Source of the DNA: Abyssibacter sp.
Lineage (GTDB): Bacteria > Pseudomonadota > Gammaproteobacteria > Nevskiales > OUC007
Assembly (NCBI GenBank): GCA_023146115.1
Contig: JAGLCS010000007.1
Coordinates: forward strand, 1 to 64,000
Length of the DNA: 64,000 bases
Direction: 5' to 3'
The notes below the pieces were generated by a model that had not been told where the DNA came from, searched no databases, and saw nothing but the letters and a program-made list of their open reading frames with translations. Position numbers and translations under genes: made by a program. This document shows, in pieces, positions 8,780 through 19,800 of this stretch. The stretch's first letter is position 1. Each line of letters starts with the position of its first letter.

Positions 8780-11700
8780 CTACGCCGGCGCCGTGGCGAT
8801 CTGCTCCATGGGCGTTGGGTTGACGCTGCTGCGATCCGATTCCAGGCAGAGGGCCAGCACGGCGTCCGGCCCATCGAAATAGAGCGTGATTTCATAGCGC
8901 GTGTCGCCATGGATAACATGGGCTCGCGTCGGATGTCCGCCGCGGCGATCGATCGAGATCAGGTGGCAATCCCAGTCGCGCGGCCGGCCTTCCAGCCCGG
9001 TGCCGACAGACTTGGCGGCGGCTTCTTTCGCCGACCAGATCGCCACCGCGATGCGGGCCTGATCCGACTCCGGCGCGCTGCGAATCGTGCGACCTTCCTG
9101 CTCGGTCATCGCTCCGCGAATCAACTCGTCCACGCGAACCTGCGCCACGCGTTGATAGTCAACGCCTACGGCTTCATCGGCTGCGATGGCCACGGCATAG
9201 CGACGGCTATGCGCCACCGAGACCTTGGGCGCACCGACTTTCTGCAGGGCGGCGCAGCGAATCGACGGCGCACCCAGGTTGTCGGTGACGATTTCGACAT
9301 CGGCCGGTGCGAGATGCAGATCATGACGCTGGGCCGCCCATTCACGGACGGCGTCCTTGACCGCGATGCGCCCCATTAACCATTCCTCGCGGCGTGGCCC
9401 GGTGACCGGCAGTCCGTAGAACGTCGCACGTTCGTGGCGAGACAGGGCCATGTGCGCCAGCATCCGCTTCCAGATGCCCCAACCCTGGTCGAGGAAGCCT
9501 TCCTCGAAGGGCACGAGTTTGCGCATCACGATGCCATCGTTGCGCCCGGCGTCATGCTCGTCGGAGATGAACTCGGACTGCGGACGCAACCGGTAGTTGT
9601 AGTAACGGTCCGGCACCGAAAATTTGCGATCTTCCCAGTGTTCACAGCGCATCAACAGGCGGCCATTGGTATCCAGCAAGTCGAATGCCGCTTCCAGACG
9701 CTGCGGGTCGGTCAGTTTCAGATCGCCACGGCAGATCACCTGTGTGCCGGCCGGCTGCGGCGGTGCGTAGGGCGTGAACCGACCCAGGCGAAACGGAAAA
9801 CAGTTGAATCCCCAGCCATGCTTTTCGGTCAGCCAATACCCGGCGAGCTGGCCGGCGGCATCCAGCAGGGCAGGGTCAAGCTGGAACCGTGGAGTCTGTG
9901 TGAACGCAAAATAGTTGTGCGTGGGTAGAACCGCCATGTCCGACTCGATGGCTTCCTCTGCCCAGCGACGCAAATGCTTGACGCCCTGGAGGCGCGGGCC
10001 GTGGAACATGCCATGAGAATAAAGCTCACCATCCGGGTTGCTCCGGGCGCTGTAGGAGTTTGGTGATGTCCAGCTGATCGGCGCGACCGGGTCGGCGTGT
10101 TGCTGGCCTAGCCGGATGATGCCTTCGAACACCAAGACCTGACCGGTGGGGCGGTCCGGAGCATCCAGGTAGAGACGACCGCGAACGGTATCCGGCCCCT
10201 GGCGTTCGGCCTCGATGTTTAGCGTGAGCGTGCCGTCATCCAGCGCCAGCCAGCGATGACCGCGGACTTCCTGCATCTCGACGACCTGACCACCGGCCAG
10301 CCGCACGGCTGCCTCGGCGAGAATTTCCATGCTGAACGTGAACGGCATCACGGGCAGCGGCAACAGGCTGGGATCGACCGCTGATGGTTCGGAGCCGATG
10401 GTGTGATCCATCAGGAAGGGATCGTTCTCCAGGGTGTAAATGCGCTGACACAGCAGCCGCTGATCGGTGAGCTCGATCATCTCGCCCAGCATCGGGAACG
10501 CGGAGCGGTCGGCTGCGCCTGCGGGTGGGTTCGGTGATGGTGCCGCTTCCGCTAGAGGGCTCGGGGGCGTGGACACGGCCGCTGCGACGTCCGGCATCTG
10601 AGGCATGGCTGGCGTCGAACCGACGCCAAACACGCGTGCCTGGGAATCGAGAAATTGCTGCATCAGGGCGAAGTGCGACTGCACGGCGGCAAGCCGAGTG
10701 TCACTACCTGCCGACGCGCTGCTGGCCGCCGGAGCCGCGGGAACATGCACAGGGGCGGGCTTGGCGGGCGCCGGATCTGGCGCAGGCGATGCGTTCGGCG
10801 CAATCGGTGCTGGCGTTGGGTCCAGCTTGACCTCGTTCAAGGCGATGACCTTCTCGCCGGTCTGGATGTCGCTGAAGTCCAGGTCGGTCGAGCGGCGATC
10901 CAGGCGCTTGGCGGGCTCCCAATCGTCAGGCACACGCAGCGCCGGAAGATGCAGGTTCAGGTGCTGGCGTGGTTTGCGTTTGGCCGGTGCCGTTTCCAGG
11001 TCCATGGCCGGAATGTTCCGGTGCCGGTAAAGCGCGGTCAGGTCCATGGTGATGCCGTTTGTGAACAGCGTGGCGAGCAACGACTGGAACTGCTTCATGC
11101 CACCGCGCCGCCGGCTATCGCAGGACACGGCGACTGCCGGATGTCGCTTGCCGAGAATGTCGCCGACAAAGGAGGTGAGGTTTGCGCTGGGGCCGACCTC
11201 GACGAACACGCCAACGCCGTCGTCGACAAGCCGGCCCACGGTGTCGGAGAAGCGCACCGTCGTGGCCCATTGCGCGCAGGCCAGATCGCGTATGGCTTCC
11301 GGTTCTTTCGGGAACGGCGCCGTGGTCGCGCAGCTGTAGACCTCGGCAATGCCTGGTCCCATGTCGGTGTCCGCATAGAACTTGCGGAAGGCCTTGGCGA
11401 CCGGCTCGAACCGGGCGGTGTGATAGGCGCGGCCGAACGGCAGCATTGCGCACACGGCGCCACCGGCAGTTAGCGCCTTTTGTGCATCTTCAACGTCGGT
11501 GCGGTGGCCGTACAGCACGACCTGATTCGGGCAGTTGTCCATCGCCACGACCAGCTTGTCGCCAAAGGTCTGCAGGATCTCGCCGCGACGCTCGGGGTTG
11601 AGCGCGCCCACGGTCAGCAATGCGCCGGACTCGATTTCGCCCTTGCGGTCCAGGTCCTGGTAGATGCTGTTCATCCGGCGGATTGCGTCTGCCAAGTCCA

Positions 11701-13807
11701 CTCGGGATTCAGCCCGCAAGGTCTGTGAGGCGACCAGCGCGGTGTTCTCACCGGTGGAATGGCCGACCATGACGTCGGGCTTCACTCCCAGGTCGCTCAG
11801 CAGCGTATACAACGCCATGCTCGCGGTGAACACCGTCTCGGAGGCCAGATCCATGTCGTAGATCCGCGCTTCCAGCTCGCGGCGCGCCAGGCCGGGCAGG
11901 CCGGTCGGCACCGGGTAGATCACTTCGCTCGGCTTGATGTCGCGATGATCCGAGGTCGCGTCGATGAAATCGAACCACTCGCGTACCTGCGGAAAGTGCA
12001 GTGACAACTCGGCCAGCATGTTGGAGTACTGCGCCCCTTCGCCGGGGAACAAGAAGGCAAGCTTGCCCGGTGCCGCACCGAAGCTGTATTGAATGCCCTG
12101 GCGGGTCTTGAATGCATCGCCAGCCCCGAGTTTGTCGATCGCGGCGCCGAGCTTTTCTCTCAACTCGTGGGTGCCGGCCGCGACGATGGCCAGCCGGTGT
12201 TCTCCCTGGCTGTCGGCAGTCGCCCTGGCGACCGAAGGCAACGACAGATCGTCGTCAGCGGCGACACGCGCCTGGAGCTTGCGGGCAGCCTCGATCAGTT
12301 CGGCATTGGACGCCGCTGCCAACACCACCAGTTCTGTCTCCGCCGCATGCAGCATCCCGGTTTCCGGTGGCGGGATGCGGGTGGCTGCCACGCGGGTGTC
12401 GCGGGGTACGTATTCTTCCAGGATGGCGTGCGCATTCACGCCCCCGAAACCAAAGGAATTCACGCCCGCGCGGCGCGGATGCGCGGCGCCGTGGACCCAG
12501 GGACGCGCGATGTTGTTGATGTAGAAAGGTGTTTCTTCGAGGTGCAGCGCCGGATTGACCTCATCACAAAGCGTCGGCGGCAGCACCTTGTGATGCAGCG
12601 CCAGCGCGGTCTTGATCATCGCGGCGGCACCGGCGGCCGGAATGCAGTGGCTGATCATCGACTTCACCGAGCCGATGCCCGTTCGCGGCAGATCGGCATC
12701 GGCGGAACGCGCGCCGAACACCGAACCCAGGGATTGAATCTCCGTCTTGTCGCCCAGGGCGATGCCGGTGCCGTGGGCTTCGATCAGACCCACTGTAGCG
12801 GGGTCGATGTCGCAGGATTCGTAGGCGCGCTTGAGCGCCAGAATTTCGCCTTCCATCCGGGGCGCCAGCAGCCCCTTGGCCTTGCCGTCGGATGACGTGC
12901 CCAGGCCGCGAATCACCGAGTAGATGTTGTCGTTGTCGCGTTCGGCATCCGAGAGCTTCTTCAGCACCAGCATGCCGGCCCCTTCGCCAAGCAGGGTGCC
13001 GGAAGCATTGACGTCGAAGGGACGGATATTGCCGCGGGTCAGGGCGCCGAGCTGGCAGAAGATCATCATCAACTGCGGCGGCGTATGAGCCTGACAACCA
13101 CCGGTGAGCACCATGTCACAGCGGCCCGAAAACAGCTCGCGGCAGGCGGACTCGATGGCGATCAGCGACGAGGCGCAGGCCGCGTCGAGGATGTAGTTCG
13201 GGCCCATCAGGTCCAGACGGTTGGCAATAATGCCGGTGGTGACGTTTGGCACCAGGCCAGGCGACATTTCCGTGTTGAATGCGGGTAGCTGTTTCTTGAG
13301 GCCAGCGCGCAGATCGGCGATATCGGATTCGTCCAGGTCAGGACGAAGTTGGCGGACGACGGACAAGGTCTGATCCACCATCATTCCGTGCTGCATCAGC
13401 GTGGTGTAGCCGCGGTTAATGTAGGTGCCGCGGCCCAGCACGATGCCGGCTTTTTCGCGATTGAAGCTGCGGTCAATGTAATCCGCATGGCGCAGTGCAT
13501 CCCGAGCCAGCCGCAGCGCGAGGTAGTGGTCAGGCTCACCGCCATCCACGGCTGCGGGCATGATGCCGAACTCGACCGGGTTGAACTCCGCCAGATCGTT
13601 CAGGAATCCGCCTTTCTTGGTGTAGATGCGGTCGTTTTCCTTCGACTCGGGGTCGAAATACGGTCCCAGCCATTCCGCGTCAGCCTCGCCGATGGCATCC
13701 ACGCCATCGACGATGTTCTGCCAATACTGACGCAGGTCACGGGCACCGGAAAAACAGCCGGACATGCCGACGATGGCAACGGGTTCGGGGAAGCGGTCTG
13801 CACTCAT
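8780..13807 (-). CDS. Type I PKS / Pfa-like protein: KS-AT-DH-4'-phosphopantetheinyl transferase
   Basis: KS: ILDAACASS, EAHGTG, SVKSMISHCIPAAGAA; AT: LAFLFPGEGAQYSNM, GHSTGENTAL; hot-dog DH: FLMDHTIGSEPSAVDPSLLPLPVMPFTFSMEILAEAA; PPTase: VSVAHS, AVGVDYQ, WSAKEAAAKS. Start at ATG 13807 preceded by CAGGAG. Confidence 0.93.
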   Translation of the reverse strand: MSADRFPEPVAIVGMSGCFSGARDLRQYWQNIVDGVDAIGEADAEWLGPYFDPESKENDRIYTKKGGFLNDLAEFNPVEFGIMPAAVDGGEPDHYLALRLARDALRHADYIDRSFNREKAGIVLGRGTYINRGYTTLMQHGMMVDQTLSVVRQLRPDLDESDIADLRAGLKKQLPAFNTEMSPGLVPNVTTGIIANRLDLMGPNYILDAACASSLIAIESACRELFSGRCDMVLTGGCQAHTPPQLMMIFCQLGALTRGNIRPFDVNASGTLLGEGAGMLVLKKLSDAERDNDNIYSVIRGLGTSSDGKAKGLLAPRMEGEILALKRAYESCDIDPATVGLIEAHGTGIALGDKTEIQSLGSVFGARSADADLPRTGIGSVKSMISHCIPAAGAAAMIKTALALHHKVLPPTLCDEVNPALHLEETPFYINNIARPWVHGAAHPRRAGVNSFGFGGVNAHAILEEYVPRDTRVAATRIPPPETGMLHAAETELVVLAAASNAELIEAARKLQARVAADDDLSLPSVARATADSQGEHRLAIVAAGTHELREKLGAAIDKLGAGDAFKTRQGIQYSFGAAPGKLAFLFPGEGAQYSNMLAELSLHFPQVREWFDFIDATSDHRDIKPSEVIYPVPTGLPGLARRELEARIYDMDLASETVFTASMALYTLLSDLGVKPDVMVGHSTGENTALVASQTLRAESRVDLADAIRRMNSIYQDLDRKGEIESGALLTVGALNPERRGEILQTFGDKLVVAMDNCPNQVVLYGHRTDVEDAQKALTAGGAVCAMLPFGRAYHTARFEPVAKAFRKFYADTDMGPGIAEVYSCATTAPFPKEPEAIRDLACAQWATTVRFSDTVGRLVDDGVGVFVEVGPSANLTSFVGDILGKRHPAVAVSCDSRRRGGMKQFQSLLATLFTNGITMDLTALYRHRNIPAMDLETAPAKRKPRQHLNLHLPALRVPDDWEPAKRLDRRSTDLDFSDIQTGEKVIALNEVKLDPTPAPIAPNASPAPDPAPAKPAPVHVPAAPAASSASAGSDTRLAAVQSHFALMQQFLDSQARVFGVGSTPAMPQMPDVAAAVSTPPSPLAEAAPSPNPPAGAADRSAFPMLGEMIELTDQRLLCQRIYTLENDPFLMDHTIGSEPSAVDPSLLPLPVMPFTFSMEILAEAAVRLAGGQVVEMQEVRGHRWLALDDGTLTLNIEAERQGPDTVRGRLYLDAPDRPTGQVLVFEGIIRLGQQHADPVAPISWTSPNSYSARSNPDGELYSHGMFHGPRLQGVKHLRRWAEEAIESDMAVLPTHNYFAFTQTPRFQLDPALLDAAGQLAGYWLTEKHGWGFNCFPFRLGRFTPYAPPQPAGTQVICRGDLKLTDPQRLEAAFDLLDTNGRLLMRCEHWEDRKFSVPDRYYNYRLRPQSEFISDEHDAGRNDGIVMRKLVPFEEGFLDQGWGIWKRMLAHMALSRHERATFYGLPVTGPRREEWLMGRIAVKDAVREWAAQRHDLHLAPADVEIVTDNLGAPSIRCAALQKVGAPKVSVAHSRRYAVAIAADEAVGVDYQRVAQVRVDELIRGAMTEQEGRTIRSAPESDQARIAVAIWSAKEAAAKSVGTGLEGRPRDWDCHLISIDRRGGHPTRAHVIHGDTRYEITLYFDGPDAVLALCLESDRSSVNPTPMEQIATAPA

Positions 13808-13834
13808 GCTGAGTCTCCTGGCTCTATCGGCCAA

Positions 13835-16800
13835 TTACTGTTGGGCGCCGGTCAGGCGATTGAGTGCACTGGTCATGGTGCCTTCCATGTCTTCACAGGC
13901 CAGCCGCAAGCGGCCATCCGCGTCGTGGAACATCACGTCGTAGAGCACAGCTGCTGCGTGTGGCGCCTCTCGCATGCGCAGCGACACCTGCACCGGTCCG
14001 GTGATCGGTTCGCTGCCGAAGCGGCGGATACGACCGAACCGGCTGGGCAATGCCGTTCGGTCATGGTTCACCCGCGCCCAGACGATGGCGAGCTGCGGTC
14101 CGACATCCAGCAGGCCGGGGTCGAAGAGCCAGTCGCTGGTGGTGCTGTTCACCCATTCGCCGACCGGGGCGGGGCGAGCCGCCGCATCGACGCCGTCCTT
14201 GTTGACGGCATGCACGCTGTCAACGAGCTGGAAACGGGCCTTGTGAAACAGATGCTCCGTGTAGATCGTGGCGGCGTCGTACTTCGGCCCGGTCAGGGCG
14301 GCAGGCGCTGGCGACGCTTCCGCAGTGGGCAGCGACTGGGCGAGGATGACGGTTGCCTTGTACAGAGCCTGCTTGCGTTCCGGGTCCTGGATTTCCACAG
14401 CAATGGCCTGCGAGCCGGGATCCGAGTGCGCCGCGGCCCGTGCTTTCAGATGCACGGCGCGTGGACCGTCTTGCAGGGTTACACCGGCCAGGGCGCGCAG
14501 ATCCTGGATCTCGACCACGGTCCAGTCCGGCCATCCGGCGGCCGTGAACTCGGCGATCCATTCCAGCGCGCCGGTCGCCGGAAGCACGGGCTTGCCGTCC
14601 AGGCGGTGGTCGTCTAGATAGGGGTCTGACTCCAGCGTGAATGTGTGGTCCAGCGTCATCGCGCCCCCCGGCCCCATGCGCAGCTCCTGACGGACCAGCG
14701 GATAGGCGCTGGCTGCCTGGGCGTCGGTGGTGCCGGCGGGAAGCGGAGGTGCGGGCCACGGCCCTTCACCAACAATGATTTCGGCAGTCTGGGGGAGCTG
14801 CCCGGCCAGTAGGTCCATGAAGGTTTCGCAGCCTTCGCGCAGCGGAATGGGGACGATGCCCTGCCGCCGGAATTGCGCTTTGACCGCCTCGGTCGCCATG
14901 CCCGCATCCCACGGGCCCCAGGAGATCGCCATGACTCGAGCATTCGGCCACCGAGTACGGAGCTGACAGGCCAGGCGGGTCAGCGTTTCGTTGGCCGATG
15001 CATAGTCACCCTGACCGTTGTTGCCGTAGCGGCCGGCCACACTGGCGAAGAACACGCAAAGCTTCAGCGACTCGGGTTTCAGCACACGGGACAGGGTGAT
15101 CGCGGCCTGAACCTTGGTATTGAACACGCGTTGAAAGGACTCGGTTGTCTTGTCCTTGAACAGTTTGTCCTCGATTACGCCCGCGCCGTGAATGACTGCG
15201 TCAATCCGGCCAAACTCGTCGTAAAGACCACGGATCAGTGAGGACAGAGCGTCGGCGTCTGCGACATCGCAGCTACGGTAGTCAACCGTAGCGCCAGCGG
15301 TTTCCAGCCTTGCGAGGTTGCTGCGAATTTCGCGGTCGGCCAGCGCGCGGGCAACACGCTTTTTAACATCCGCCGGGGTGAGCGACTCGCCGGTTTGTTT
15401 GGCGTTTTGAATAATCGCGGCCTGGAGCTGGCCGTCGCTGACGCTGGCCAGCGCGGGGTCTTCTGCCCCGGGCAGCGGGCTGCGCCCAAGCAGGACCAGC
15501 CGCATGCCCGGCACCGTCAGCCGTTCGACCACGGCCGCGGTAATGCCCCGCGCGCCGCCAGTCACAACGGTGATCCAGTCGCTCTGAGGTTCTACTGCTG
15601 CGTGGCTCTCGACCGTCGCGGGCGCCAGCGTCGTGCCGAAGTTGAAGCGCTCGCCGTTGCGGTAGCCCACCTCAAACGCGGTGTCCGGGCTGCAGACTTC
15701 GGCCAGCGCACGTTCGGCCACCGCTTCCGGTGCGGCATCCGCCTCGAAATCAACGGCGCGGAAGACGCCGGTGGAATACTCCTTGCGCAAGCAGTTGAAC
15801 AGACCATTGGCTGCGCCGGCGACAGCCGACACCGCGGATGGACTCAGGTCACGACCGAACTGCCCACCGAGTTGGCTGAGGGAAATCACCTGCAGGCTGG
15901 CGAGACGCGGTTCGAGATGCTTGAGCGTTTCGACGAAGGCGAAAAAGGCATCGGTGGCGTCGCGGTGATCACTCAGACAACCGGTGGTGTCCACGACATA
16001 GCGCAGTGTGGCGTCAGCTGCCTCGGATTGCCGGATGACCTGTCCGCCATGCGCTTTAATCGCCTCGGCCAGTGCCTGTGCCGTCGGCGAATCCGGCCCG
16101 GTCACGAGGACCTGCCCATCCAGCTGGTCCGGAACAACAGGTGCCGTACTCGGGACCGCTTTCATCGCATACACCGGTGCCGGATGGCCCTGCGTTTCCG
16201 GTTCCTCCGTCGCCGTTGTTATCGGCTTTGGCGGTTCCGCCTGGGTCGGCGCGCCGCCCACGCTTTGGCCGGCCAGGTCGATAATCGCCTGGAGGCTGCG
16301 GGCCTGCGTGAAGGATTCCATCTGCTCTGCGACGGCGGCGGATTGCCCGGTGGGCAGGGCCTCTTGCAGGGCGCCGAGAATCTCGACGCGCTTGATGGAG
16401 TCGATGCCTAGCTCGGCTTCCAGATCCTGATCCAGGCCCAGCATGTCTTCGGGGTAGCCGGTCCGGTCGGCGACAATGCTGAGCAGCACCGCCTTGATGT
16501 CGACGCCAGACTTTGTAGCGGCCGGATTCACGGCCGCGGGCTGCACACCGCCGAGCAGCGGCGCGGCGGCATCCAGCACCGCCTGCAGGCTGCGGGCCTG
16601 GGTGAATGTCTCCATCGACGCCTGCATGGCAGCCGCGGCCTCGGCGGGTAACTGCTGTTGCAACTGACCCAGGATCTCGACGCGCTTGATGGAGTCGATG
16701 CCCAGCTCGGCTTCCAGGTCCTGGTCCAGACCCAGCATGTCCTCGGGGTAGCCGGTGAGATCGGCGACCGTCGTCAGCAGCGCGGCTTTCAGATCGAGCG

Positions 16801-19800
16801 ATGGCGCATGGGCGGCCTGTGGTTGCGTGTTGGCGGCAATTTCACCCATCCCTGGCAAGGTTTCCGCCTGGGTGATCAGCGCGGACAGCGTGCGCGCCTG
16901 GGTGAAGGTTTCCATCGCGGCTTGCATGGCGGTGCCGGCTTCGGCGGGCAGCGAGTTCTGAAGTTGACCGAGAATTTCGACGCGCTTGATCGAGTCGATC
17001 CCCAGTTCGGCTTCCAGATCCTGGTCCAGGCCCAGCATGTCCTCCGGGTAACCCGTGAGCTCAGCGACGATGCTCAGCACCAGCGGTTGTACATCGACCG
17101 TCGCTGCGGAAGCACTGTTGGCGGGCGTAGCGGCAGCACCTGCCGCCAGGCCCGGCAACTGGCCGAGCTCGGCCTGGATCGCCGCCAGCGTCCGGGCCTG
17201 GGTGAAGCGCTCCATGGCATCCTGCATCGCCGTGGCGGCTTGCGCGGGCAAACTTTTCTGCACGCTGCCCAGCACCTCGACCCGCTTGATGGAATCGATA
17301 CCCAGCTCGGCTTCCATGTCTTGGTCCATGCCGAGCATATCCTCCGGATAGCCGGTGAGCTCGGCCACGGTGGACAACAGCAAGGCACGGGTGTCGAGTG
17401 CAGCGGTCGGCGCGGGTGCCGAAACGGCTGCCGACGCAGTCGCGCTGGTCTCCGAACCCAGCAGGGTGGTCGCAAGCGTCAGGATGTCCCGCAGACACTT
17501 GGCCTGCGTGAAGGATTCCATCTCGGTTGCCATGTCCTCGCCGGCTTGGCCGGGTAAGGACTTTTGTAGAGCCCCGAGAATCTCCACGCGCTTGATCGAA
17601 TCGACGCCCAGTTCGGCTTCCAGGTCCTGATCGAGATCGAGCATGTCATCGGGGTACCCGGTGCGTTCGGACACGATGCCCAGCAGCAGGCGTTGCAGGT
17701 CGTCGGCGGACAGCCCCGGTTGTGGGGACGGCACCGCTGTTGGTGTCATCGCCACGGGTTGCCGAGCGGCCATGACCGGGGCCGCCGCAGCAACGGGCGT
17801 TGCCGGCATTGGAGCGGCGGCTGCTGCGGGTGCCATTGCGGGTGGAGTCGCCGCCGCGACGGGCATGGTCTGCGGCGCGGCATCAGCTGCGGGTGCGTTG
17901 CCCAGGTATTGCTGGATCACGCGCTCCTGCAGCGACAGGAATTCACGCATGGTCTGCTGGTAGGCAGCCAATGCTTCCACGCCCCCAGCCGGCGCGGCGG
18001 CGGCCGGAGCGGATTGCTGCGGCGTGTTCGCTACCGCGACAGGCGCAGCGGCGACGGCGGCAGGCCGCGCCGCGGCTTCGCGCAGTGCCTTCATTTCGGC
18101 GACCTTCTGCTCGGCGTCCGCCTTGAGCATGGGCGGCTGCTTGCCCATTCGCAGAATGGGATCGTCCATCGGACGGGCACAGCCACCGGAGAGGTACCAG
18201 GTTGTCGGCGACAGCGAGGCCGGTTTGACCAGCTCGGCCAGCCGCTCCAGCTTCACCTTCTCCACGGGGCGGCCCGCAAACAGGGCCGAGGCCTGCATTG
18301 GCACACCCTGCGTGAGCAGCTGTCCCAGGCCGGTCAGCAGGCCGCGCAGCCCGCCGCCGTTGCCATCGAGAGCGACGGTTTGGGCGTCGGTGCCGGCCAG
18401 CGTCTGGCGGATCATGTTGGAACAGATCGATTTGGGACCGATCTCCAGGAACAGCCGGATGCCCGCTGCATGCATGGCCTGGATTTCGGAGACGAACTCG
18501 ACTGGGCTGAGCATGTGCCGCTCCAGCCGGGCGTACATTTCTGCGGGATCGGTGGGGTAGGGCTGGCCGGTGGAGTTGGAGTACACCGGGAATGCCGCCG
18601 GCTGCATCGTGGCCTTGCGGATGGCCTTGGACAGCGGCTTTTGCGCCGCGGCCACCAACTCGGTGTGAAAGGCGCCGGAGACCGGCAGCACGCGTGTTTG
18701 CAGCCCCTGTTCCGTTAGCGCGACCGCTGCCTGGTCGATATCGGCCTTCGGGCCGGAAATCACCGTCTGCGTGGGCGCGTTATGGTTCGCGACACTTAGG
18801 CGCGGGAAGGCCTTCAGCGCTGCGACAACCTGTTCGCGCTCGGCCTGCACGGCCGCCATGCCGCCGGGCGTGCCGGTGGCTGATGCTTCTGCCATCACCC
18901 GCCCACGCAGCGCCGACAATTTGAGGAAATCGACGTCGTTCAATACGCCCGCCGCAGCCAGTGCCGCATATTCGCCGTAGCTATGGCCGGCGGATGCGCT
19001 CGGCTTGATGCCCAGGCGACGCACCAGCGCGGTCATGCCCAGTTCTAGCGCGCCGATCGCGGGCTGGGCAACACGGGTATCCGTCAGGGCGGCGGTTTGC
19101 GCCTTGCGCTGCTCGTCCGTAAAAGCGGCGCGGGGCCACATCAGCTTGTCGAGCAGCGTGTCGAGATCGTCCGCCAAGACGTGGTGAGCCCGCGTCAGTG
19201 CATCGCGGATGTCGGCAATGAACAGGCCGGCCTCGCGGCCCATGTTGACGTGCTGAGCGCCCTGGCCGGGATAGATGAAACCGACCTGCGGCGCGGCTTC
19301 CGGCATACCGGTGGCCACCGAAACGGTCGGGGGCAGGGTGCGCTGGTCGGGGGCGGACAAGGATGCGATCGCCGCTTCCAGCCCCTTGGTCAGCTCGTCG
19401 TAGCTGCTCGCGACCACGGTGACGCAGGCCGCCGGCGTCTTTCCTGTCTTGGCGAGCTGCGCATCGGCATCGACGGCCAGCGAGTAGGCCAGATGTCGCA
19501 GCGGCAGGTTCGTGCCCTGGCGCAGTGCGGTGACCATGCGCCCCAGCGTTTCGGCCAGCGCAGCGGCATCGGCGGCCCGAAACACGAACAGTTCCTGCGT
19601 CCAGTCTTCTGCGCCCACCGGGGCGGCCTGGGTGTCCAGTTCGCCGTCATAGCCTTCGAGCACGGCGTGGAAGTTCGTGCCACCAAAGCCGAATGCGGAT
19701 ACGCCTGCGCGGCGTTTTTCACCCGGCTTGGTCAGCCAGGGCTTGGGTTCGTCGAGCAGATAAACCGGTGAGCTGGGGTCCGCCACCGTGTCGATTGGGT

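Noticed and set aside
16290-17700. Possible CRISPR-like periodic repeat
   Set aside because: Period of about 300 bp and in-frame coding of ACP domains; not a CRISPR. No CRISPR array was seen in the window.
15395-18718. Several long plus-strand ORFs (15395, 16658, 17693) across the ACP repeats
   Set aside because: Repetitive only because they are antisense to the five tandem ACPs and Ala/Pro linkers.
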